In this document: positions 1-8,518 of the stretch, one piece after another
How positions within the stretch are numbered: position 1 is the first letter of the stretch
Layout of the letters: each line of letters opens with the position of its first letter
Source of the DNA: Cycas panzhihuaensis
Taxonomy: Eukaryota > Cycadophyta
Direction: 5' to 3'
NCBI GenBank assembly: GCA_023213395.1
Contig: CM041465.1
Span: 100,137,741 to 100,201,740 of the forward strand
Length of the DNA stretch: 64,000 bases
The notes under the pieces: generated by a model
Seen by the model: only the letters and a program-made list of their open reading frames with translations
Databases searched by the model: none
Told to the model about the DNA's origin: nothing
Position numbers and translations under genes: made by a program

Positions 1-935
1 CTACTAATGGAGTTGGAGGAAAACACCTGCACTTTTAGGGTGCTTGATGGCTGCCTGAGCAAGAATCCGCTGAGATCTCTCCAAAGGGGCCCTATCCAAG
101 GCATGTGAAGGGCTAGGAAGATGTCCTAGCCATACCAAAGGAGAGTTGGGCACTGGAGGAGAGGTGCAAGTCCTATAACAATAGTAGAGCAGCAGAGAAT
201 AGTAGAGCATAGGGCGGTTTCCTTGAAGAGCAATCCAAAAAATGAATAAAAGATCCTAAAAATGAGTTAAAGAAGACTTAAATACCTAGCCCAAACCCTA
301 AAGTGAGCGATTAGGGTGCAGCTAGCAGTGAGTCAAGTCGCGAGACACGTGGCAGTTTCACAATAAATGCGAAATTTCCACGGTAATTTTTAAAAAATAA
401 ATATGAACAGTCATCCCATCGCAAAATCTAGAGTACCGCGGAATTTACGACGGTACCATGAAATTCGTGGCGGTATACAACTGGAGGGCAAATCTGGCCT
501 TGAAAGCCAGTTAGGGCTGTGGGCCAATGACAAAAAGAGCTAATGGAGGGCTGAGACACCTACCCGAGGGTAAACAAGTTAACAAACGAGTCCAGAAGAG
601 CAAAAATAGGATCTAAACGATGTGGCAAGTCAACCAAACAATGATGGTTCATCACACGAGTAGAGGTGGCACAAGCCAAGTGGATCTTGGAGCGAGTAGG
701 GTAGAATGCGGGAAGTGGAATGGCCACCAGAGTGTCACACTCGCTGGGAATATGCCCCCACTATAGTCATCATAGGCTAAATAAGTGTAGACGAAGACAA
801 AATCATCTTCAAGGTCATAACATGCAAACATGCAAGCAAACACTCATCTCAAAAGAAAGCGATGATAAGGTGAGAAACATACCTACACTTACCTGAGTTG
901 ATACTTCCGTATCCATTCCTAGAAGCCAAGAAACA
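1..935 (-). repeat. 3' LTR of Gypsy-1 (inner 935 bp only)
   Basis: It matches 21661-22596 over its whole length. The boundary at 935 is set by the plus-strand end AAACA and by the polypurine tract that follows. This part covers the LTR promoter side (U3) with the TATA-like box at 277-286; the rest of the LTR lies left of position 1. Short ORFs inside it are not conserved with intact frames and are not genes. Confidence 0.93.
277..286 (-). promoter_or_regulatory. TATA-like box of Gypsy-1 3' LTR
   Basis: The minus strand reads GGTATTTAAG. It aligns with TATA boxes at the same place in the other LTRs (21938, 26136, 37777, 57338, 59832). A telo-box-like AAACCCTAA lies beside it at 292-301 on the plus strand. 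Confidence 0.6.
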
Positions 936-948
936 TTGCCCCCTTGGT
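936..948 (-). other. Polypurine tract of Gypsy-1
   Basis: The minus strand reads ACCAAGGGGGCAA directly against the 3' LTR start. This is the expected position and composition for the plus-strand primer. Gypsy-4 has the equivalent tract at 43763-43775. Confidence 0.8.
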
Positions 949-1348
949 AGTAGAGCCTCACCGCTCGGCAGCATGGTGCGATGGTGAATGCTGGCAACAT
1001 AACTGTTAGTAGCACGTGTATATAGATATATAAATCAAGATCATAATAATAGGTAAGGATGCCAGTGAGTGTCGTGGCAGAATGTGTGGATATGAAAGTA
1101 GTAGTGGAGACAACATAGGGGCTGCCTATATGCCACCTGGAAACTGACTAGAAGAATCAGAAGGGTGAGGGAGCTACCCCCACCACGAAAGATATAGAGA
1201 GATGTGCATAATCAAGTAGAAGAGTAAACATAATGGGTAGTTACCATAGTTTAATCTCATTAGCAGCTAGGTTTCAAAGGTACGAATGGGTCGCAAAGTG
1301 AAATGCATGATGACTTGAGGCTTGGGCGACAGGGTGGCCAGACAAACC
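949..1348 (-). other. Non-coding tail between second RNase H and PPT
   Basis: About 400 bp shared with Gypsy-4 (43776-44179). I see no conserved open frame. It includes the end of the transcribed 3' region of the element. Confidence 0.5.
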
Positions 1349-1780
1349 TCAGGGACGGTCAGCGAGAAGAGGAAGGCGGCTCTCAAGGATGAGGCGAACG
1401 AGACTATCTGCCTCAGCATTGAGGGCCCGAGGGATATGCTGGATATCAACAGACAAGAAACGGGCCAGAAGGGACCTGGCGGCAGAAGTAAGAGTTCTCA
1501 AGTGAGGGCATCGCACCTAGTAAACCTGGGTGAGATGAGACACCACAACTTGAGAGTCACAAAGCAAAATGATGGATCTGTGATGGGAATGGAGAGTATC
1601 AGTTAGGGCTTCAATAACAGCTATGTATTTGGCTTCGTTGTTAGTAACCTCTGGGAGAAATATCCTAGAGCATAGGAGATCATGTCCAGAGGAGCTATAG
1701 AGAATCCATGCAACGATAGAAGGTCCAGGATTACCGCGGCTTCCGTCGTTGGTAAAAATGTAGATGGACATGGGTGACAC
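1349..1780 (-). pseudogene. Second RNase H (aRNH-like) of Gypsy-1, one internal stop
   Basis: An RNase H domain of about 140 residues, recognisable from end to end. It has the first acidic motif TNDGSRGNPGPS, then TNNEAKYIAVIEAL (Glu), LLCDSQVVVSHL (Asp), and the C-terminal HIPRALNAEADSLV (Asp). All the catalytic acids are present. The DSQVV and VRxPxLR signatures are those of the archaeal/plant-type aRNH of Tat elements rather than gypsy RNase H, which this element also has at 14273-14779. The only break is a TAG at about 1517 where Gypsy-4 has CAG (Gln). The frame ends with TGA at 1349-1351. It sits downstream of integrase and beyond the antisense gene, not between RNase H and integrase. 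It is likely to help remove RNA from RNA/DNA hybrids during reverse transcription. How it would be translated is unclear; splicing is one possibility. Confidence 0.85.
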
Positions 1781-2299
1781 AAAGTCCTAGTAGTCAATAA
1801 ACAATGATGGAATGAAAGCGATACTTGAAAGACAAGCAAAGAGTAGCCATGAAGAGTAGGAGGACCTAGCAATGAGGTTACCTAGGGTGAGAGCAAGTAG
1901 TTCGATCTTCATCAAAGAGCGGTCGGAGGAAAAAAGCATCCTGGAGTGCCAAAAGGTCACTTCAGGAAGTGAAACATGCCCTCGGATGAGGGAGCATCTC
2001 CTTTAGGGGCCCCAAGAGCAAAAAAGGATTATGGAAATGAGTCCAGGGCGAGGAAACGAGCCAAATGAGTATTAACTCAGGCATGCACGGGAGTGGCACA
2101 CAAAATGAGACAAAAGGGGCTAGGAAAAAAGTGCAAAAATGAGGCACCATAAATGCACCTACAAGAAAGTGCCGAAAAGGGCATCAGAAGAGCACAACGG
2201 GTGACAGGGCTAGAAGGCAAAGGCAATCAGGGAAATGGGATAGTCCCAATGGCTGTCGTGAGGCTGAAAATGGAAGAAGTGCCCATTGGGGCCCCTGCC
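1781..2299. other. Spacer between aRNH and antisense promoter
   Basis: No coding signal on either strand. On the minus strand a pyrimidine-rich stretch ending in CTAG near 1791 lies just upstream of the aRNH start and could be a splice acceptor. On the plus strand it is the upstream region of the antisense gene's TATA box. It is conserved in Gypsy-4 at 44603-45118. Confidence 0.4.
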
Positions 2300-2307
2300 T
2301 ATATAAG
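2300..2307 (+). promoter_or_regulatory. TATA box of the antisense gene (Gypsy-1)
   Basis: TATATAAG in the context GCCTATATAAGGAAA. The same 15-bp context is kept in Gypsy-4 (45119-45126), although the flanks have diverged. It faces away from the retrotransposon's own transcription and lies about 660 bp upstream of the first recognisable coding exon. Confidence 0.6.
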
Positions 2308-2970
2308 GAAATCGAATGAAAAATGGATTTATTTTCACTGGCTCTCGTGAGAAACCTGAGCCATTCCCTTACGCAGTAGAGCACAGCCCAACTTTGGAGG
2401 CACGCAGGAAGAGATCGGACCATTGGATCGGGATGCAGATAGAGCCAACGGGATCATCAAGACAAGATGGTGACAGCGAGGCTAGATCCAGTGAGTGGAT
2501 ATCACAGAACCCAACCCGTTTCAGAGTTTTAATTTCATTACTTTTAATATTCTTTTGTATGATTTTAGTGCCCCTTATAGGCAATCAGAGGCCTCTCAGA
2601 GTCTAAATCAGACACAGAAAGATGCGGGGACCTGGGCATTAGGGAGCCCTAGTCCCAGTAAGCCCCACGGGGTCCACCAGAAGAATTTGTTTAATTTTTC
2701 GGCGCAGAAATCCCCCCTTTTGGGGGGTCATCATTCGTACCACAATAAAGATCATGGTGCCGTGATCATTACCGTGAGGCCCGAATCACTGTGGGACCCG
2801 AGCTAAACTTAACGGTACCGCTAAGTTTAGCATGGTACGAAGGCAAAAAAAGAGGAAAAAGGATAGAAGGGGCCATAAGGCCCTAAATCTCAGACAGAGA
2901 GAGCTGAGAGAGAGTCATGAGTGTTAATAACTGACATGAGGTTGACTTTGATTATTTTGGATGTGGACAG
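2308..2970 (+). other. Leader / possible first intron of the antisense gene
   Basis: No conserved reading frame. It contains a C6-TTTT-G6 hairpin at about 2711-2726 and the 28-bp inverted repeat at 2803-2830. It ends at a plausible 3' splice site, GGACAG at 2965-2970, before coding similarity begins. Gypsy-4 has TTTTACAG at the matching place (45787-45794), which supports an acceptor here. Confidence 0.45.
2803..2830. repeat. Inverted repeat centred on CGGTACCG
   Basis: Arms CTAAACTTA and TAAGTTTAG are perfect complements of 9 bp around ACGGTACCGC. The same design, TAAACTT...CGGTACCG...AAGTTTA, occurs upstream of the TATA box in the LTRs (26277-26302, 43236-43261, 57483-57528). Confidence 0.7.
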
Positions 2971-4174
2971 GCTATCATCGTAATGGATAACCGCAAGAAT
3001 GTAGGTATGGCTATGCTGAGCTACATGGAGATGGCATCCCAGGAGGACAAGGAGACCCTGTAGAGGTGCAGCCTATATAAGGCCCTGAAGACACCTCAAT
3101 ACGCATCAGATTAGAGACTACTAGTCAACATTGTATCCCATTGGGATAGGAGGAGGCATGTATTCCACCTACCTTAGGTAGGTGATGTGATAGTTACGCT
3201 GAGAGACATCCGACGGATACTGGAAGTACCGGTGACTAGGAGGCCAGTGACATTGGGGACGCTGCCTAGCATCGAAGTAGCACATAGAGAGGCAGCCCTA
3301 TTCTTCACAGGGGCTGATAGGTGGGAGCAGAGGGGGGCTCCCCTCCAGACTATGCTGATGTCCAGGGTTCCTCAGGTGAGGAAATTAATTGTATTATGCA
3401 TTATGTTTTGGATTTCCTAGAAGTAGAACTATAGGGAGATACTAGGGTGGTTGAGACGCAGATGCCAACGAAGTTGGCAAGAGGATGGACTGGGCCACCC
3501 TGATAGCGACGAACCTCATCACACAGCTAGATGCTATCAGGATGACCGGTAGAGGAGGACTATCATATAGCACAGTATTGTAGTGCTGGTTCTTTGATTA
3601 TTTTGTGGCAGTGGCACCAGCGGGGGGACTACACCCCATAGTAGAGCGAGCCCTGATGGTCCACATGTGGTAGACTCGACTGAGAGGGATAGAGGACTAG
3701 GCCCATGTCTGGCAATCAGTGGAGGCGACATCGCTGGACCTCCTCACCCTGACAGACTACATAGCATAGCTATACAGGGCTATGAGGTGGGACAGTGATG
3801 ACGAGGCGGGCAGATAGGAGTGCCCATAGATGATGATGGTGATGATGACGATGATGATGGAGGAGACGGGGCTAGCTCGTCATGACATGCAGGGGAGGTA
3901 GTTCCTTCAAGGATGATAGGAGGAGCAGCGGGACCATCTGGGACTGCCGGAGGAGAGGGAGGCCCATCAAGAGCACCAGACGAGAGTAGGGGGCTAGTGA
4001 CTAGGGCCGACAGGCTACGGATCATGAGGGGATCTGGAGGGACAAGAGTTGAGCTGGTCCCTATGAGGAGGGAGGCCCAGGTAGAGGAGGTGCCTGAGGA
4101 TGAGGTACCCGCAGTTGGCAGAGAGCCAGGAGGAGAGGATGTCATGCGAGCAGAGGAGTCGACGGCTATGGCAG
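2971..4174 (+). pseudogene. Antisense PMD-like gene, N-terminal part (Gypsy-1)
   Basis: This part is encoded opposite to the retrotransposon. Reading from 2971, with an ATG at 2983, the translation resembles the plant mobile domain (PMD) family. It has a WRLLVNIVSHWDRRRH-like block (Trp now TAG), the FHLPxVGD...VTLRDIRRILEVPV core (3150-3240), and a later block with CWFFDYFVAVAP (3590-3640). An acidic, Gly/Pro-rich stretch follows at 3800-4170. At least eight in-frame TAG codons stand where Gypsy-4 or the sense of the motif has Trp or Gln. A CAG/GTGAGG at about 3374 suggests a short intron ending near 3420. PMD proteins are known from plant silencing factors (MAIN/MAIL1) and from transposons. 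The function in this element is unknown. It could instead be a captured host fragment. Confidence 0.6.
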
Positions 4175-4284
4175 GTGACGCCTAACCATTTCCTGAGTCA
4201 TTTGATATCTAGATAGATATTTGTTTTGATTTGATCATGGTACATGGTAGGATATATACTAACACATGGCATGTTACATTGGCA
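4175..4284 (+). other. Intron of the antisense gene (Gypsy-1)
   Basis: It begins CAG/GTGACG and ends at GGCAA, aligned with a clean GTGAGA...TTTGCAG intron in Gypsy-4 (47013-47124). It is about 110 bp, T-rich, with stops in all frames. The acceptor G has become A in this copy, so splicing is probably lost here. Confidence 0.6.
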
Positions 4285-5035
4285 AGTGTAGTAGAGGTTC
4301 GGAGACTGGTAGAGGCCATGGTGAGGGAGATATTCCCTCAGGTATATGCAGAGAGGCAACCGCCTATCCAGGCAGGGGATGTGCCTAGGTCGGCAGGTGC
4401 CCACATGGAGGCATTCACCCCGTTGGTGAGGGTGAGAGACATCTAGGCTACAAAGTCCCAGGAGCACATTACATTCAGGGGATAGCTGTAGTGAGAGTTG
4501 GATGAGGTGAGGTGCGAGAGGGATGAGCTACGCGGATAGGTGCAGGCTCTAGAGGCACAGGGAGGAGTAGGCGAAGATGCAGGGAGCACAGTCTAGATAG
4601 CAGTACTGGAGGAGTGCCTCAGAGTGACAGAGGAGGGACTCTGGGGAGAGAGGGATCGTATCCAGGCCTAATATGATCAGCTGGTGGCCTAGATGGCATC
4701 AAGGTCAAGTAGGAACAGGACATATACTCACACAGCGACGACAACCCTGAGATGACCACGTGATGAGGGTAGCGAGGTAGGGAGCTCACGGAGGCCCAGG
4801 AGGAGCCTCAGAGGGATGTGGTCCCCATGAGAGAGATCACACAGGCTAGGGGATGGTACCCCAGGCGTGGGGTAGTAGTAGTGTAGGAGATATGTATATT
4901 GGTTTTGGCAGGAAAGCACAGGCCTCTAGGGGGTCATATATAGAGTCATATGATTATACCCCCCCTGCAAGGACACCGGCTTCCCATATGTATGATGTAA
5001 CAAATGATTTTGATGTGTATATATATATGGGATAA
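4285..5035 (+). pseudogene. Antisense PMD-like gene, C-terminal coiled-coil part (Gypsy-1)
   Basis: The translation opens with RRLVEAMVREIFPQVYAER and has charged heptad-like stretches rich in Glu, Arg and Leu that look like a coiled coil. It then has YDQLVA-MASRS and a Ser/Arg-rich tail. The same order is readable in Gypsy-4 (47125-47740) and Gypsy-3 (26849-27480). Several TAG codons replace Gln or Trp. The exact stop is not certain; a GGCAG junction near 4911 may be a further splice site. No enzymatic motif is visible. Confidence 0.5.
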
Positions 5036-5525
5036 TTGGAACCCTATTTTGATATGAGATGTTGTATATATCATGTGTGGATGACATGTATTTTTATTTT
5101 GCATGTTGTAAACGGTAAGTTGTGAATAATTTATTGTATGATGCATGCATTTCGTTCTATGTATGGCTATATATCTAACAGGAGCACACACACCCATCGT
5201 GAGTGGAGATGATAGAGAGGTGTGAGGTTAGAGGATAGAGCAACATACACATCCATAGAGGAGCATAGCAGAATATGCAAAGGAAACGGCAGGCAGGAGA
5301 GAGGAGTGATGGTACTCCAAAGCATCGTCCTAATTAGGGAATTCCCAAGTAGGAAGACAAAAGTTCCCGAGAGGATACGGGAATACGGGTTCCGCGAGAG
5401 GTACCAGAAAGAAGAAGAAGAAGCCACCTGAAATTGCCATTCTACCCATGGTTAGGAAGAATGGGGACAACCTAAGATGGTAGTTTAGGCTCACTTCAGA
5501 GTAGGGTGAAGGGATCGTCAAAAGA
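5036..5525. other. Spacer between antisense gene and integrase stop
   Basis: About 490 bp that separates the 3' ends of two converging reading directions. It has short AT runs (5020-5032) and no conserved frame. Related spacers occur at 27481-28219 and 47741-48444. Confidence 0.4.
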
Positions 5526-6180
5526 TCATGCATAAAACTTCTTAAGGAATCTCCCATTAATAGCTTTCTCGAATTCAAGCCCTTCTAGGGTGGCTATCCT
5601 ATAGGCACCATTACTAAGGGATTCGATAATGACGGAAGGACCAACCCATCAAGGTTTGAACTTGGTCAAACGGTCATGGAGATACTCAAGCTCGAGGACA
5701 TCGTCCCTAGGAAACAAAGGACGAGAACGAAGATGTTTATCGTAAGTCCTTTGTGAGCGAGCTTTGGATGTTAGGTTAGCCTAATAAGAGGCTAAGCGTC
5801 TCTCATCTAAAGCTTCAAGGTCTAGAAGGTGAGCCTGACAGATCGACTCTTCATCAATGAGACCTCGGAGGGAGACTCGTAAAGACAGAATCTCCACCTC
5901 CAACGGGAGTACCGCCTCGATACTATAAACCAGGGAGAACGGGGTCATTCCCGTGGTGAAACAGATAGAGGTGCAGTAAGCCCACAAAGCGGAGGGCAGT
6001 TGAAGGTGCCAATCCTTTTGGGACTGAGCAACAGTTTTCTTAAGGATGTTGACGAGAGTCTTATTGAAAGACTCCACTTAGCCATTTGCATGAGGGTAGT
6101 AAGGAGAAGAAGTTTTATGAGAAATTTTGAACTTCTTACAAAGCTCATCCATTTCCTTATTACAGAAAGGGGTTCCATTG
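5526..6180 (-). pseudogene. Integrase, C-terminal half (Gypsy-1)
   Basis: The frame continues from 13711 across the Copia-1 insertion. It starts with the residues following the second catalytic Asp (TDN/GTPF), then the catalytic Glu in VESFNKTL, ALWAYCTS, SLVYSIEAVLPLEVE, and the C-terminal DNA-binding part ending LKKFYA and TGA at 5526-5528. One TAG replaces Gln before VESFN and another stands in the tail. There is no chromodomain, as usual for Tat elements. Integrase joins the cDNA ends to the host chromosome in the nucleus. This copy is inactivated both by Copia-1 and by stops. Confidence 0.92.
6176..6180. repeat. Target site duplication of Copia-1, left copy
   Basis: CATTG directly before the 5' LTR; the identical 5 bp follow the 3' LTR at 13711-13715. 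Confidence 0.95.
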
Positions 6181-6478
6181 TGAAAAGGGTTAATGACATA
6201 AAGTCATTACATTAGTTGATTATTTCGAAAAAGGGTCTTAAGTGAACTTTAAATTAGATCACTTAAGTGAAATGCACTTTCATGTGCATTATGTGTAATT
6301 TCATTTCACCTAACCCAAATGCTCCCTCTCTCAATATAAAAGTAAAGCTCAATGGAGGAGATTCCTTCTTTACCTCCCCATTTTGTGAGAGCTACTTTCT
6401 TTCTCTCAAGTCTCTCTTGCTCCCATGTTTGCCTTTGTGTTTAGTGCATGGAGATGAAGGATAGATCCACTCTTTTCA
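6181..6478 (+). repeat. 5' LTR of Copia-1
   Basis: It begins TGAAAAGGG and ends TTTTCA. TATAAAAGT at about 6335-6343 is a TATA-box candidate. It is nearly identical to 13414-13710. A 65-codon ORF inside it recurs in the other LTR only because the LTRs are copies. Confidence 0.95.
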
Positions 6479-6480
6479 TG

Positions 6481-6492
6481 TGGTATCAGAGC
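6481..6492 (+). other. Primer binding site of Copia-1
   Basis: TGGTATCAGAGC, two bases after the LTR. It is the standard complement of the plant initiator methionine tRNA 3' end. Confidence 0.95.
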
Positions 6493-6969
6493 TTGCTTCC
6501 TTCAAATTCCCCACTTGCACTTGCAATGGAGCCATCACTTCCTTCTCCCCCACAATCCATGTGGTGAAGGAGATTGTGAAAGTGAATTTAGAAATATTTT
6601 CAAGTTATTATGATAGCATATTTTGTATTGTTTTCCTTTCCTTTCTCTTTTTCAGGTTTGGAAGCATAATACAAGGAGTTGTAAGGCCCAAGGATTCCAA
6701 TCCTTTGCTGGCCATTCATGCTATCCCATTCTTCTTTTCTTTTCCTTTTTGTCCATTTAACAAGGGAAATCTTTGTCAGAAATTTTTCCAACATTTAGAA
6801 GAATGATTGTAAGGGAGTTTTACCCATTTTTTTAAAGAATTTTGAGCCATTTAAAATATCTATCATTGTATGCTCTCACCTTGCCCATATTGGGATCCTG
6901 GTGATCAAAAAAATGATGGAAATTTCATATGGTATCATGTGTTAATGAGAGATTAGAAAGCTGAAATTT

Positions 6970-7340
6970 CTGCAGAAATTTAATTTGATTGCTGAACTTC
7001 ACAGGTCTGCAAAATCTTCTACAGAGATCCAATTGAAGTGATTCCAATTGTCAAAGATGGGGCTCTGAGTCTACTTTCCAGCACAAAAACCAACACCTAA
7101 TTTGGATGCCGTATGAGGAAGTTATTGCTGTTTTAGTGAACAGAAGTTATTTTTAGTAAGAATTCTAGAAAAATATAATTTCCTAACTTTGCGGGGCTGT
7201 CAAAAATGTTCCAGAACTCATTTGGACCTGATTCCACTTTTTGAAGATGAAGCTCTGAGTCTAGTTTGCAGCACAAAAATCGGCACTCCATTTTGACATC
7301 GTGGGAGAAAGTTATTGCAGATTTAGTGAAGAGTACTTTT
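6970..7340. repeat. Two diverged ~185-bp tandem units in Copia-1 leader
   Basis: Units at about 6970-7147 and 7160-7340 share GCTCTGAGTCTA, AGCACAAAAA and GAAGTTATTGC in the same order and spacing, with moderate divergence. Confidence 0.75.
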
Positions 7341-7481
7341 TTTTGTATTAACAAAAAAAAAAATGAAGAAAATTTCTTCCTTTTTATAAGGCTTAAAAGC
7401 CCATTGTAAAAGTGAGAAAAAAAAAACACCTGGATCGGAGCAATATCCGGTGTCCTCACTCACTTATTAAGCATTGCATTT

Positions 7482-7571
7482 CAGCACTCTAAAATCACTC
7501 AAAGCAAGCACTCCAAAGACACTTCAAGCAAGCACTTCAAGCAAGCACTCCAAAAGCACTCCAAGCAAGCA
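7482..7571. repeat. Minisatellite of AAGCAAGCACT(C/T)CAA type
   Basis: Five or more imperfect units of about 15-17 bp built from CAAGCAAGCACTCCAA. Confidence 0.75.
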
Positions 7572-8227
7572 TTATTTTCAGTTAAATGTACGTTTGATGC
7601 AATTCGATAATCTTTTCACTCTTCCTAAAAGGAACGCATCACGTCGCTATTTTCCGCCATCTTGTACTGTTCATACACTCGCCAAGGTTGAGATACCTTG
7701 GTTGGCGAATCTTCGTGCCATAAAGGAGGTGTGGGTTTCAAGTTGGGTGCGGACTAAACCTAATATTGGTGAGGTTTGGTTAGCCATACCATCGTGCCTC
7801 AATCGGGGATCATCCCGATAACCAACCAGAAAACTGAAACTTTAACACAAGATTAAAATATACCCGATCCAATATCCGTCATAGCCATGGGTATGCACGT
7901 ACCACTCTTTAGAGGAGGTATATAGGCGCTCATTAGTGAACTGGGTGAGGATTGGGAGTACACAGGCTCCGTTGTGACTTGGATTTCATCACCAAGCACG
8001 ATTGCGGGTATCATGGTGAAGGCCAAATTAATTCTACTAGAAGCCTAGGCATCCCTTCAACAACCTCAACTACGTTGGACACAAGTTAGAGGTTATTGGG
8101 TTGATTACGCATCCTACATTTGAGCTTCAAGTTGTGTAAACTTAATGATGTCAACTTCTACATTGGCTCTGATCTTGTATATTGATCACTTACTTATTTG
8201 TAAAAGTGATCCATAGTGTAATCACAA

Positions 8228-8358
8228 TCATAGTGCTTCTCATATTCCTCTTGCGTCGGGGTTAATATTTGCCACAAGTGTTAGTGGCCAATTTTTATCA
8301 TAGTTCTTCTCATATTCCTGCTGCGTCGGGGTTAATATTTGTCACAAGTGTTGGTGAC
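8228..8358. repeat. Two 70-bp tandem units in Copia-1 leader
   Basis: Units start at 8228 and 8298. Both contain CTTCTCATATTCCT, TGCGTCGGGGTTAATATTTG and CACAAGTGTT in register. Confidence 0.85.
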
Positions 8359-8518
8359 TTTTCTCTAAGTTGCTCCCTTCATCTTTGAGCAACCATTCTC
8401 ACTTCTTCTTCCTTCTTCTACACTACTTCATTACATTTCCCATTTGTAAATAGTGATCGGTCATTTATTACCATCACTTTTATAGTCCTTGTTCATTTCT
8501 TCCCTTCTAAAAGACACA

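Larger units (their letters stand above)
6493..8518 (+). other. Unusually long leader of Copia-1
   Basis: About 2 kb separate the PBS from the gag start. No conserved protein is readable. The stretch holds three separate tandem-repeat blocks (6970-7340, 7482-7571, 8228-8358), listed on their own, and a 12-T run at 7338. Confidence 0.7.

Noticed and set aside
2153-2806. Three overlapping plus-strand ORFs of 65-103 codons as first exons of the antisense gene
   Set aside because: The frames are not kept in Gypsy-4, and the translations show no recognisable domain. I treat the stretch as leader or intron.
3825-3870. GAT/GAC trinucleotide run as a microsatellite
   Set aside because: It falls in the acidic part of the antisense gene, and Gypsy-4 has a comparable Asp-rich stretch. 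It is too short to be called a separate repeat.
6267-6464. 65-codon ORF repeated exactly at 13499-13696
   Set aside because: It lies inside the two Copia-1 LTRs; identity reflects LTR duplication, and the sequence has no protein features.
7338-7376. T run followed by A run as a Pol III terminator or SINE tail
   Set aside because: No A/B box, no target duplication and no SINE body; it sits inside the Copia-1 leader.
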